Notes under the pieces: model-generated
Databases searched by the model: none
What the model was told of the DNA's origin: nothing
Seen by the model: only the letters and a program-made list of their open reading frames with translations
Made by a program: the position numbers and the translations under genes
Assembly (NCBI RefSeq): GCF_021347895.1
Contig: NC_067122.1
Span: 13,071,983-13,135,982, forward strand
DNA: 64,000 nucleotides
Source of the DNA: Acanthochromis polyacanthus
Taxonomy: Eukaryota; Chordata; Actinopteri; Pomacentridae
Reading direction: 5' to 3'
In this document: in pieces, positions 50,241 to 63,122 of the stretch
Numbering within the stretch: position 1 is the first letter of the stretch
Layout of the letters: each line of letters starts with the position of its first letter

Positions 50241-53200
50241 TTCGGCTCCTGCTCACTCCTCGTCTCTCCCAAGTGTTCAGTTTTCCTATGCTATAGCTAA
50301 CACTGATTAATTTAGGGGAAAAGGGTAATTGTGCTATGAGCAGAAATTCTTAGGTCTTAAGAAGTTTTGATCCACAAATTTTCACACAAATATTTTTTTT
50401 AAATGATTTTTGTCCTCACTGTGTTCATTCTGACTGTGGTTCATGCTCACTTTTCCCTCACCACCTCCACTGTAGATGTGTAGGTAGTTCCACTGTAACA
50501 AGGAAAAACAGAAAGAGCCTCCAGAAAGTTTTAAAATAAACTTTGATTTAACATAACTCATTAAAAATCATGTCTCCATGTCCTGCTGGTTTAGCTGGTA
50601 TAGCTAAATACATGGGGATCTCTTTCTGGGGCAGCTTCCTGGCTAACTAGACAAGCTGTCAATCTTCTACAGTGATAATGAGCAAATATTACTCAGAATT
50701 TGATATGTAGCACGAATATGATTCACCAGAGATACGTTCATGGATAATTTCATCTAGTAGAACACATTTTTCAGAAAAGTTGACGTGTTTTCTGTCCTGC
50801 GCTGCAAAACATCATACCAGGGTTTTGTGAAATCAGATGTTTTCTTTTTAATCTAATGTCAGTATTCAGTCTCTAATTCAACCTAAGATGTTTGTTTTTT
50901 TAATTTTCATACAGGTTCAGCTCTTTGCAATTTAAAGAAAACAGGCATGATGAAAACTTTCTATCTTTAATGTTTGTTAAATTAATTCATGGTTGTTTCA
51001 TGACATGATGATGTAAACAATGTTCTCCATGATGGATGTTAGTAATATTAAGTCTCTACCTTCACACCTTTCAAGGAAACTGTCATTGACACTTGCAGTT
51101 ATTGTGGATAGTTTTGATGATACTAAAATAACTGTGCAGTATATGTTTGGTTAGCTTACATTTGTGAGGCTTTAACAACTTATTCAAATGCTCAAAAAGT
51201 GATTCAAAGTGTCTCTTTGGAGACAATAAGACTGTGACACATAACTTGAGATGTAATTGTGATTGTGACTAATCAAAATGCATTTGGATGATTTCAGACT
51301 TTTGGACCTGAAAATGCACCAAAATGTCAACATTCATTGAGTTCAGGGTAAATTATGAGAGCGAACCATCATCTTGTCTCTAAAACAAAGTTATGTTTCA
51401 TGCATGAGATTGTCAGATTTAAGTGAAAACCCTTGGCAGACACCATGAATATCGATTTGCATCTGCTTTCCAACAAACACTAACAATGGAAGACAATGGC
51501 CCCTTGTTTCCTGAGTAGCCTGGCTCATCAAAAATGCCTCACACATTATCAGCAGCAATGTAGGCTGTGTACATATCGATGCCGCTTCAAACTGTTTATT
51601 AGCTCCGTATGCGAGACACTAATTTGTCTGGCGCTGACGCTAAATGAATTACAGATAGCTTCCTTAATTCAGCTGTAAACGGACACCCTGCTACAGAACG
51701 AAATTAATCCTGGATGTTTTTGCTTGTAAAATTGTCAGAGATTGTCTCACGCACGCAGAGAGAGTGATGAGTTTTGCGTTTATTGTAGTGCTTTGCTCTT
51801 TTAGAGAAGTATTAGGGGACGTCTGCAGATAGTTTATTTGCAGATCAAGTCAGCTATTTTAGAGTTTGCACAGAGTTACAAAGGAGCTGAAACTTTAGAG
51901 AGGCGACGCTGTTTGAATCAGCAGACTGGCTCAGTAAGGCCCTCCTGTGATCTTGCTCCTGACAGTTTACCTTTGCTGCACATGATGCCTTGTGTCCTGT
52001 TATTGAGAGGAGTCAAAACAAATGAAGCAGCATTCGTGACCTGGCACGCACTCACGTTATGACAATAATACTCAAATCCCCACTGCTGGCTGTATGTAAA
52101 AAGGGAGCATAAATGAACACAAAACCTGACCTTTGAGCAAAATGTCAAGGGTGCCTATATCAACCCTAAACATTATCAGAGGCTTCACCCAGGGACAGGC
52201 CTGATACAAACAATTTGTCACATGCTATAGTTCATATCAGAGCCAGTGAGCAAAGGCATTGAGGCTCTAAATGTCAGATTTCAATTTGACTCGCCCCCCT
52301 GCTGATGGATGGACCAATCCAGCTCATCAAAATACACAGTTTTCTCATTGTAAAAATGGGATGTCGCCCCCTGTTGTGATAGAGACCCTTGTTGTTTTTT
52401 CGCTGCCCTGCATAAAAGAGCAGCGTGCCTCCTATCTTTACAGTAGTTAATTGAGATTGTTGACAGATGGGAAAGCTGTGCTTGCTGTCTGGCTCGTACG
52501 GCTCCCCGGAGGTTTGACACCGATCCATCATGTTCCTTTCATCCCCACTGTCACATAATTGAAGAGACTGTCATGGCTGACTTATGGTGGCAGCTTTGTT
52601 ATGGAGTGTACGGGGGGTAAAATAAAAAAAGGAAAGCTGTGCTACAGTGTGCCTTCTTGCCATAGAGTTTCATTATTGTATTGATCTATAGGGACAGGTG
52701 GCACTGTGAGTAAATGCTATCAAAAACTTGTGCCTCCATAAATGCAACAGCTAACGCTATATGGCTCTCATGCCGTCACTGGGAAATCATTTATTGTCGT
52801 ATAATTAGCTGCTTAAGTTGTTTATCCGAGTGTCACAGGAGAATAGGCCTACATGTGCTGATGTTGCTACTTTAATTAGGTCCTTGTTGGACTGAGTGCG
52901 TCTGAAATGCTTTCTGGTAATAACCTTTAGAGGTAAGCTGAGGACCTGTAAATTAGCCTGTTTATTGACAATACTTCTCTGCTCAGTTATGTTTTTCAAA
53001 TTCAAAAAGGTCGTGCAAGCATTTTGCTAATGAGTTAAAGATTAATTCAAGCAAAACATTTCCCTGTTTACTGATGATGGAATTAATTTTGCTTTTCCAT
53101 TTTGTTTTTGAGAGCTGCTTTATTCTCAGTGGGTTGATGATATATGACAAGCACGTTTGGTATATATAAGGCTCGTGTATGTCCATAATAACTGCATTTT

Positions 53201-53560
53201 ATGGATATGCAAGTGCATTTTAATTTGACATGATTACAGTGTGAGAGTCAGAGTCATACCTCATGCTATGTGTTACAATATGGTTCTGTCCAAATGGATT
53301 TAGAAGTGAAAACTTCCTTAAATGTTTTTTTTTTTTACTTTGTTGACATATCCTTATAGTAATTCTTGTATCTAGAAGACACTTCATGGGCAAAACAAGC
53401 AGTCATCCAGAGTATTTTCACTTTTAAATTGCAGCATTTGGACAGCATTTGGTTTGTAATGAGTTGCACACATTACAAACCTAAAGAGCTGCTGTTCTTA
53501 TTATTGTTTGTCTCTGGAAGCAGTTTGAACATGTATGACTGAATTGCTGTAATATTACAA
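50241..53560. other. Gene-free AT-rich DNA
   Basis: No exon-like structure seen. Parts such as 51590-51760 and 52600-52800 are of more balanced composition with TAAT-type motifs, and could be conserved regulatory DNA; this cannot be tested from one sequence. Confidence 0.4.
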
Positions 53561-54060
53561 CTTGCCTTTGTGTACTGCAGAGTAGTTGTGAAGTTTTAGT
53601 CCACGGGTGAGCAGGTGTGCTCGAGTTGCAGCGAGTGGGTGTAGAAAGAGGTGGGGACTTTATAGATTTGCAGTTAAATCTAAATATTTTTACACCAGGA
53701 ATGGGCTATTTTAATGGAAGAAAAACTTGTAAATATTAAACTTTGACTTTATGAAGAGTTTTTGGAGGTTAAATAAAAAAAACACAGAAAAAAAGTGCCA
53801 AAGATTTGTTGGTTCCAGCTTTTTAAATCTGAGGATTTTTTACTTTTCTTCTCCAGTGTTATAGTAGTAAAATGAGTATTTCTGAGTTCTGGACTGTTTG
53901 CTGAACAAAACAAGACATCTGGGTTTTGAGAAATACTGATATATATATATATATTTTTTTTTTTTGCTTTTTAATGCTTTATAGACCAAGCGATTAATTA
54001 ACTGAGAGAGAACTCAGCCGTCTGACTGATAATGGAAATTGTTTTTTGTAGCAGCTGTGT
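53561..54060 (+). repeat. Dispersed repeat, copy B
   Basis: Diverged second copy of the element at 45622-46080, same orientation. It includes a (TA)n and poly-T stretch (about 53938-53966) not shared with copy A. Confidence 0.65.
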
Positions 54061-57000
54061 TTAATTTATATATACATCAGTGCTTTTCTTTATGTAATTT
54101 TTCTCTTGATGCTATTTTTGTGTCTTTTTTTCTAGCAGTACAGCCCACCCTCATAAATTACTATAGAGATTTCTTGTGCACGTCTGTCTGCTTTCAATTT
54201 TATTTTATTTTATAGTTTGTTTTTTTTTTTAAAATAAAGTACTCATTTAGTTTATTTCATCACATGCTAATTTCTCACACATCAAATTCTCCAAATGACT
54301 GAATCTCAGGAACAAATTGTACCAGATTAAGTCATAGGTGACCTGGATCCCTCACAGGTCGCCACATTGTAGAGATAACAGCAATTCTGTCAAACCCATT
54401 TTAAGGCAGAAAAGAGTTAAGTTCATGAAAAAAAGCTCTAAATGTGTAACTTTGGTCCAGAGAGATTAGTTTTTATGACTGGAGAGTGACTTAAAGCATA
54501 CAGTTTCCTGGTTTAGTGAACACATCATTTTGGTTTCCTATACAAATACATTTTAAATAATCGCAATGACGATTATACCTCCAACCATGTGTTGTTATCT
54601 TGTTATCTCCTGCCAGATCTGTGAGGTCAGAAGTACTTTACAGTTTATAACGACACTTACTGATTGACAAGATTGACTTCACAGATATCTGCAATGCATG
54701 TATGAGCATATAATCAGCTTTGTTTCAGCAATTTTTTCTTTACTTAACACTGGATAGTTGAGAGATGACAGGATGCTGCAGTGGCATGAATTTTAAGCAC
54801 GCTGTCAGCAGACTCCCTTATATACTTAAAATGTTTAATATTTAATTGAATATTCTGATATCTCTAATTACATTGTGATTAGAAAGAATGAGCCATTAAA
54901 TCGTATGCTTATTCAAACGGAATTGTAGATATCTTTAATTAGATTCTCTATACAATGGAGTGCTTTATTCATATAAGTCAAAATGTAATTAGAAAGTCAT
55001 AATGTAGTGTGCATATCTTATGGAAATGTATGTCCTGTCAGTCTAATACACTGTACCTTAAGTCCACTTGCTCTACGTACTGTCATGTTACTGTTCACTG
55101 ATTTTCATTTCCAAAATTTACACAGATATAACCGTGTTGTACGACGTTGAATTTCTAAGCTGTTTACGAATCAGATTAAATCTCTCTTGGCACACAGAAG
55201 GGGATCATAGCTGCATGCATTCTGTATTCTAACAAAATAAGACATCTGGAGCAATCTGGAAGAATGACATACATTCTGTAACCAGCTCATTACAGAGTTC
55301 TTAATTCTCCCCTTACTGCTGTTCTGTCTGAGTCTCATTAATTATATGACATTATATTTGACACATACAAAAAAAAAATAAGGCAGAGAATTCATTTGAT
55401 TTCAAATGTAGCAAATGTCAACACTTTGGTTTCTGCTTCTCTGCAGCTCCCCTGCAGATGTTTAGGCACTGCTTTGGGGGCAAGTCGTTTTTATCAATAA
55501 ACCCTCATAATAAATTATTCACCAAATACATTATTCACTGCCTCATGGCTAAAGGCTTTAATCGAAAGAAGTCCCCGTTCCCTCTTGTTTGTTCCTTTCA
55601 AATATATTTGCTTTTCTGAGGATTGTGATTTTTCTGAGAGGAAAGAGAACCTTCAGTATCATCAGTTCCCCTGCCCAGACACTGCATCAAACATTTGTCA
55701 TTTTTCCATCCTGGAAATTATGTGCCTAATTATGATTTTACTCTTTTGCCAATGTGAAAGCGATGTTCAATAATAGTCTCCGAGTGATTACATCTGAATT
55801 ATTACTACTAATGATCTTACAGGAGCAGCTACCCCTGCAGAGACGGGGAGTTAGAGCGCCACAGCAGAGGTTCCTTCAGTATATTTTGAGAAAATCAATT
55901 TTAATAGTATAATCAATACATGATTCAGTTTGTAGTCCTTAAAAAAGTCAAGGAGTACACAAAGACTGACCTTTGCTCTGGCTGATTTTACAAAAGCACT
56001 GAAAACCTGCCAGGACTAATCTCACCTTTGAGGAGTCCTGATGACGCACATTTTGTACAGTAATTAGATAGACATAACCATTGTGTAGTGTAGCTGGTGA
56101 AGTGCACTGCAAAATCAATAGCAAGTTAAGAGAGGCATTTTTGGTGAAATCTGTGAATGCTCAGGTCAATACAATGAACACTGACTCAGATATATTTTGA
56201 AGCTCTCTCCTTGATGTCTGTTTCTGTGGCATTCATCTTGTCTGCGTCTATTCATGTCAAACTAGACAGTTAAAGGACACTTGTGTTGCAGCTTTTCTCC
56301 AAGTCTTAAAAACTGCTCCTTTACCACTTCCCAACTAGGACATGCTGTTCCAGTCAGGAGTAGGCCACTTCACCTAATTTAGCAATTAGTTGCAAACCAG
56401 ATGATTAGGGAGTCATTTAGACCAGTACTGAGTAATGTTGGTTTTATTGTTGTATTGATTGAGAGGTGATTGATTTTGAGTCCTACTGGAGGCTTTGCTC
56501 AAGGAATTGCAATGTCAGTCACTGAGCTGTTTTACCACTTTGGTCCAAACTGAAAATCTAGACTGCTACTAGATGGAAATATGGTTCTAAGATGTGTGGT
56601 GCTCAGATGATAATTCCCAAAGACTTTAGTTCTCATTTTCTTAGATCGACATTTATGTTTCCTGCCATGCTGCAACCAAAAGTGACAGCAATGTGGAAAT
56701 ACCAAAAACTGCAGCTCGCCAATCGGCCACTAGACCCCAGTCTCAAAATATCCAACTTTACCGTAGAAATTAACATGTTTACATCCTGGTACAGAGACAG
56801 TTTTCATTTCTACAGATAATTTATTCATTAATGGCAACTGAACAAGAGATTTTGCTGGGATGGTTTGGGTCCCTGTAGAGGGCAATAAATCAATAAAAAG
56901 TTGTTCTTTTTCCGATGATGATACATTTCTATCCTGATGGGAGTGGTCTCTCCCAGGGTAAGCTATGCTTGCACTAGGAATTTGAAATGAAGAGCCACTG

Positions 57001-57212
57001 TGGCTCACTCATAAGAATAACAATGAGCCACAAAAAGCCACAAATGTCTGTGTCAGTGATAGTGGAAAAAATTGAGTCATTTTCCTGCATTCTGGTACAT
57101 TTTGAGGTAAAAAATGCTCAATTAAACAGTTCTATTTAACTTTTATTTCTACTTATATGTATGTATGTTGTTATTTTCATAGTTTTTACACGTTTTTACT
57201 CCTCCTCGGCTG
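54061..57212. other. Gene-free AT-rich DNA
   Basis: No supported gene. It contains several TAATTA-rich blocks (for example 54860-55010 and 55310-55560) resembling the composition of vertebrate conserved non-coding elements. Confidence 0.4.
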
Positions 57213-57218
57213 CCCCCC

Positions 57219-57257
<39 letters not shown>
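57213..57257 (+). repeat. Poly-C then (CA)n microsatellite
   Basis: Nine C residues followed by about 18 CA units. Confidence 0.95.
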
Positions 57258-57266
57258 CGTGAAATG

Positions 57267-57318
57267 TGACTGCCTGTTTTTCCAAATTTAATGTTCTTTT
57301 TGTAAAAACAGGCAGTCA
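57267..57318. repeat. 15 bp inverted repeat (hairpin)
   Basis: TGACTGCCTGTTTTT at 57267-57281 is exactly complementary to 57304-57318, with a 22-base loop. It lies just right of the microsatellite and may be a terminal remnant of a small mobile element. Confidence 0.8.
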
Positions 57319-60300
57319 GGGGTGAAGACACATTCCCATGTGTATATGCATTTGGCGATTTAAAAACCTGTACCTGAAACATGTTCATGATCAAAACTTT
57401 TTGACCCATAAAAATGTCAATTTCATGTCCAATTTACCTTCTTTTCCTCCTATGTCCAATTCTTCAACCCTCACTATGTACCATATTTCACAACTGTAGC
57501 ATAAACTCAACAAAAACCTCTTCTTTCTCGCTTTTCCTGATCGCAAATGACTCCTTGTGGCACACCGTTCAGAGATTTCGCGCAGTAAAAATAGCATGCT
57601 TTTCTGTGACTGGCCGAGAGCGGGCAATGATCCGGGCGCGTGATCAAGATTCGGGTGGCTCCCACCATTTCCGACGCCTGCCGAGAGAAAAAGTTTGTTT
57701 TTCTTATATTATCGTTTGGGCGTTTCGATGAAAAAGTAAGTCAAACCCTTTTTTGTTGCTTTTTACAAGAAAAATAGAGCGCCACTGTAGCTCACACGGT
57801 TCAGAATGACTGCGCCGTCCAGCAAAACGATGTGCCAATGGCGCTGTGGCAATCGGCTAGCGCAAGCCTACTGTAGGTAAGACTGCCATCTATAGTCCAA
57901 AAGAAGTCACTGAATGGTTTGACATAAGTATAGAAATGATATGAATCATATGTTATGGCTTTGTCAGTCACTACATCTCGATCCAAATGAACACATATGA
58001 AAGATTTTTGACCGACTTATTAGGAAGCTGTTCATGACCATCATCAAAACATCAGACTAGGGGATCGCATTTGAAAGAATGATTTTCATTCCTTCCACAG
58101 AGTTTCAGAGACTTAGAGAATCAATGCCAAGTCACACTGACTCTGTTCTGTCAGCACATGCCAGCCCAACACGTTACAAAACACTTTATATTGTTTTTTT
58201 CCTTTAATTTGTCACCTGTCTGTGTCACATCTCACAGCTTAGGAGATATAATTAGTCATTATTTTGAGTGTGAATGCACACTTTTCTTACTTGGTGACTA
58301 ATTGGCTGTCTGCAAAGAAAACGCTGTGAAGTGAGGCACTTTTTGGGTTGAACTTAGGTTCATTAGTAGTTACAGAGCAACACATTTTTACTTGAAAACA
58401 CAGCAATCATGTTGAAAGCTGTGATTTAAGAGAGAATTGTTTGGTCAACTGCTGCATGAACAGCTGGGAGCAGTTTTTTTAGCCCTCCATCACTGCCACT
58501 CATTGTGTTTTACTTGACTGGTTTTTGCTGTGTAAGTCCCAGACAGAGTGACCTTTGTTTGGCTGTTTTCTCATATATAGAGTCAATAACATTTGCAGGT
58601 TATTTGTGATTGCAAGGTAAGTTTTTTTTTTTTTTTTTTTAATACAACAGCTGCACTGGACAGCACAAAATAAAAGCACCTTGCCATGCATAAAGTGAGA
58701 ATGAAGCCCACCTTTTTATCAGTTCAAACTCATCATTCATGGTTCACATGTTGCATCTGTGTAATGGATGCAGCTTTGACCTTTTCACATCGTGATAAAC
58801 TGAGGTGCCAAAATTGCCCCCTGCAGCTTCAATGAGCCACATCAACGAAGCAGTTTTCAACTTGAAAGCTTCCACCTGTACATCAGATTAAAGACCTTAA
58901 AGTTTTTTTGTGCACCAGTTTGTAGCCGAGTACCTCCAGCTGTTTCCAAAAATGCAGTTTTGACTTTTCTCAGGCTTAACTTTGTGTTAAATTTTTAATT
59001 TGAGGTAGAAAAATTCAGTTTGTGTTTTCTTTGAGAGCTACTTTTGTATTACCTGAAGGCATTATTCTGTATAGGAGTTCAATATGTCTCAGGTTACCGT
59101 GAACCTGCAAATTGATTTCTCTGGGCGAAGTTGCAGCCTGGAGCGCATCTTTTATTCTCTTTGCTTTGAGAAGAAAAACAAATAATGTCACGTGCACCAT
59201 TCTACTTTGTTATCACTTGAAATGTATTGCTATATTTTGTGATGGGAAAGAAGCGATAGCCCAAAGGGAACAGGTCTTTCAGTCATATTATTCCACCTGG
59301 TCATGCAGAGTGCACCAGAGCTAAGGAAAAGGTTTTGCAAAAAGCCAGTGAAGTCCTCTTTCCCCTTTAGTTAAACTACCAGTAATCTTTTGTGACAGCA
59401 AAACGCCACTTGTGACCTTAATAGAGTAAAAAAGTGTAAGCAAGAAAACTTGGTTTCTTGTGGATTTTTTCGAGGGTGTGCACATGAAAACATAGTCAGG
59501 ATTTTAGAAACAGCGTCGCCATGGTAACAAGGTAATGTCACAATCAGGAGATCCCATGATTGCAATTCCATGTCCATGTTCCCGTGCTCTAAACATCCCC
59601 ATGTTGTTTACAGACCTGTGAAAATGGAGGCTTTAGCTCATTACCTCCGTTACACTCGGCTGGTAAGCTTTGCAACACTTGAATCAAATGGCAAAGACAT
59701 AATTGGATTCAAATGAGATTTTAACCTATTAGAATGAATTTCTCTGTGTTGGAAGATGCTAAAAATTTTAATGCTTTTCATATTAAATGCTAATGAGGAA
59801 TTTGTAGGTTAGGGCAAAGCTTTTCCGCAGCTCTTTAATTATCAGACAGAGATTAAAGGTTGTGGCTGCTATTACTCGCAGGAAAAAAAAATGTTTTAAC
59901 AGTGTGTAACTTTTTTTTTAATAATGTTTGAAGAAGGTCTTTGTCCTGGTTTTTTAGACTGTTTTAGCGCAGGGCATCATTATTCATGTAATGTGATTGA
60001 ATTATTTAAAACAGATTAAACAAAACAGACATGCAAAGACATTTTCACCTTGAGCAACTTCAACCTGCTTTGTTTCAAAACAGTTCATTTGCAACATAAA
60101 AAAAAAACCCTCAAGTTTAGAGCACAAACAAAAAAAGGGGCATAAAAGGATGTTATTCTCAGGAGGCGTCTATTTTTGTTAAGACACACCAGTCATGTGG
60201 AGATATGGAAATTTTGCTTGAAAGTTAATACAAAATTAACCGATATTTTGACATGAATCAACTAGGCCTTTTGAAGGACAACATCTTAATACAATGTTGA

Positions 60301-62103
60301 CATATTGCATGTGCCACAAACAGGTACCTATTTAGACATTCTCTTTTTTTAACCTCTACTTTGGTCTTTAACTAACTGAGTCTGACGTAGCTGAAAACTG
60401 TACTGACAATGTATGAATGTGAACTGAAAGAACAGAGCTGGATGCAGACAAAACAATGAGCTGAAAGATGATAAAACTCTCTGTACAGATGAGGAAAAGT
60501 GAAGAATCCCACCATAATGCTCTCTAGGGTCATCACGCAAACAAGTCTTTGCACATCACACATCTTGTTTCAACCCATTTTCCATGTAAAAACAATTACT
60601 TTTAATCATGTGTAGTTCTTCATCAGATTTTTTGATGCATGTTCTTTTCCATAGACATTTTCCTTATAGCTGAGAGACTGCAGACAAAAAACATCATTTT
60701 CTCATGCAGTGGTCAATGATTATGGGATACTTTGTTTCCATTTTGCTTCTTGTAAACTAGTGGAAAGAAAATATCCAAAGTAACCATGAATGTGTTTATT
60801 TCACTGCACTTCATCTATTTGCTTCTATACATATCAACTACAACATCTCGCTGAAGTTTATTTTCTGAAAATTATTGTTTTTCTCCTGCTCTGAGTTGAA
60901 ATCTCCTCTTCAGTTGCAGTTTGCTGTTTCATTCCTGTCTCTGTTCTGAAGCTTTCTACACAGAGATGTGCTCACATATCATTTATAGGCTAATTTATGG
61001 AGCATTTTATACCTAAAAACATGCTGAAAAATCTTTTTTTCTACCCTGTAGCTGACAATATTTTCTGGTTCCATGTGTAAAGTCTCTACACTTAAATTTG
61101 TCAAGAAAATTAATGTTATCCAATGTTTATATTGCTTGTATATAATCACATATTGAATATGTTATTACCTCATTTGCATATTTAAAGACAACATTTCTGA
61201 AAACTTGGAATGCAAATAATTATTTCATTTAAGTAATCAGCAGGTAAATTCAACTAGTAAAATGTTTTCCCTGTTCACATGCAGTGTTTTGTCTTCAGAG
61301 TGACGAGGTATAAAAGCTTTCAGCGCTCACCATAAGGTTGAACAGTTGACAAATGGCCATGAGTGAGGACATTTTATGACATTCAGCTATACAGTTAATA
61401 TCTATATATCACGAACAGTGGCAGAGAATGGTAAAATGCAAGTAGGTACAACATTTTTCAAGCCCATGCAGTGACACATTGGGTAAGGTGTGTGTAGCGC
61501 GGGGTAACTAGATCGGACAGACTATTACTCAGCAGGAAGTGGACAGTAAATAAAAGGGTGTGGTATCACCTGCTGAATGCCCCCTCCTGAGGCTCGTCTT
61601 TCACGTTTTTGTGATGCAAAAACAGCGTTGTGATGCAAAAGCTCAACACGGAGGTAACAAAGAAGGATGTGATGTTTATTTTTGAGGCTCCTGCAGAGGA
61701 TGCTCACAGCAGTGATGTTGGGAGAGAAAAAAGGGTGAGGGGAGAGCACACAAGCTCGAATCTCTGCCGTTGATCCCGGTGCATCACCTTCAAACACCAG
61801 AGTCTCTTCCCTCCGGCTCGAGCGTATGCATTGTGCATCACGTATGCTCAAACAGACACATTCATATATGCACACCTTCATGCTTCAGCCCCCGTAGACT
61901 GTTTGCTTCTCCTTCAATTACGTCCCCGTGTCTCACAGAATTACTCACTCTTAGCTCCTCAGCAGGCCCTTTGTTTCCAAGGCAACAAGACTTAGAGGAA
62001 GTATTGGACTTGCTATATTCTCGTCCGTCAGCTTTTTAAAGCTTCCCAAGCTTGATTAAAAAAAAGTTGACCGGATGTAGGAACTTTTTTTGTTGCTTTC
62101 CAG
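57319..62103. other. Gene-free DNA
   Basis: No convincing gene. A possible 49-base exon at 59614-59662 (after ttacag, before gtaagc) has good splice signals but no recognisable product and no partner in view. Confidence 0.4.
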
Positions 62104-62305
62104 GTGCTGAACAACATACCACGTGGTCATCCCGGTGAGAACGGTAAGTTTTTTTTATTGCTTTTCGTGTTTCATGCTGTTTATTGATTATGCTTCACAC
62201 AATACTGACTGACACCACCGTCACACTTGTTCACTTATTGCAGGTCCTCTTGAGACGCTCTACCGGCTTCTTTGCACATTGAAATTGACATGCAGACGCC
62301 AGTAA
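62104..62305 (+). other. Two weak candidate exons of an unknown transcript
   Basis: Block 62104-62143 (acceptor tttccag, donor gtaagt) joins in phase to block 62244-62305 (acceptor ttattgcag). The joined reading frame gives VLNNIPRGHPGENG followed by PLETLYRLLCTLKLTCRRQ and a TAA at 62303-62305. The product matches nothing I know. It could be the end of a gene or a non-coding RNA, or chance. Confidence 0.2.
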
Positions 62306-62612
62306 CGAGGCCTGTAAACAGAAGGTGACTCCTCCCTTTAAAAAGGCTAGAGGTGAACCCTGAGTGATCGGATACTGACACGTAAAACACAACTCACATC
62401 AAATGAGAAGCTTGAGAGGAGAAAAACTTGAACAATGTCACTTATTAATCATTTCCATGTCTGGAAACCCAGGAATTTATTGCTCAGAATGGTGGACTAA
62501 AACCAGGAAGCTCTACAACACAGGCTTTATGCTCTACCATCTCTGATTTGCTTATTTTTATCACAATCTGTGGTATTTTATGAGATAATGTAATTTCCCC
62601 CCCCAAATTGTA

Positions 62613-63122
62613 TCAACCCACTTTCAGCATTTTTTTTAACATGTTGAAATTTGAGGGTACATTTGGATGAGAATATCTCAGGAACTGTTTAAGAAAAAAG
62701 CCTGACATTTTCACTGTTATTTCTCATCATGCCATTGATTCAGAATCTGCAATTTTTGCAATATTGGATAAGTAGATCCAAGTATTTCATATTTAAAAAT
62801 ATTCTGTATATTTTGTATTATTGTGTCATGCAACTAGATATGGTTCAGAAAAAAATGCTTTATTATTTTTTGTCAGTGTGCACTCTAAAGGCGGGAATTT
62901 TCATGACAGTTTCAATTTTTCTAAACTATATTAACCCAAATTTAGAGACTGTTCATATAATATAATCATATAATATATATACAGATATATTCTGAATCAA
63001 GTATGTTATTGAGAAATAATAGTAAAAATTCAGGCTTTTATCCTAAACAGTTCCTGAGACACTGTTATCCAAATATAGCTTTAAATTTCAATGTGTGAAA
63101 TAACATGCTGAAAGTGGGTTGA
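62613..63122. mobile_element. Foldback MITE with long inverted arms
   Basis: The left end (TCAACCCACTTTCAGCAT...) and the reverse complement of the right end agree for about 135 bases. Shared landmarks are 'caacccactttcagca', 'ttgaaattt', 'atttggat', 'tctcaggaactgttta', 'aaaagcctga' and 'ttgattcagaat'. The arms differ at scattered positions, so the insertion is old. The centre is AT-rich with no transposase. No clear target-site duplication. Confidence 0.85.

Noticed and set aside
61770..62039. 89-codon plus-strand open frame left of the candidate exons
   Set aside because: Low-complexity Ser/Pro/Leu composition with no recognisable motif or splice support.
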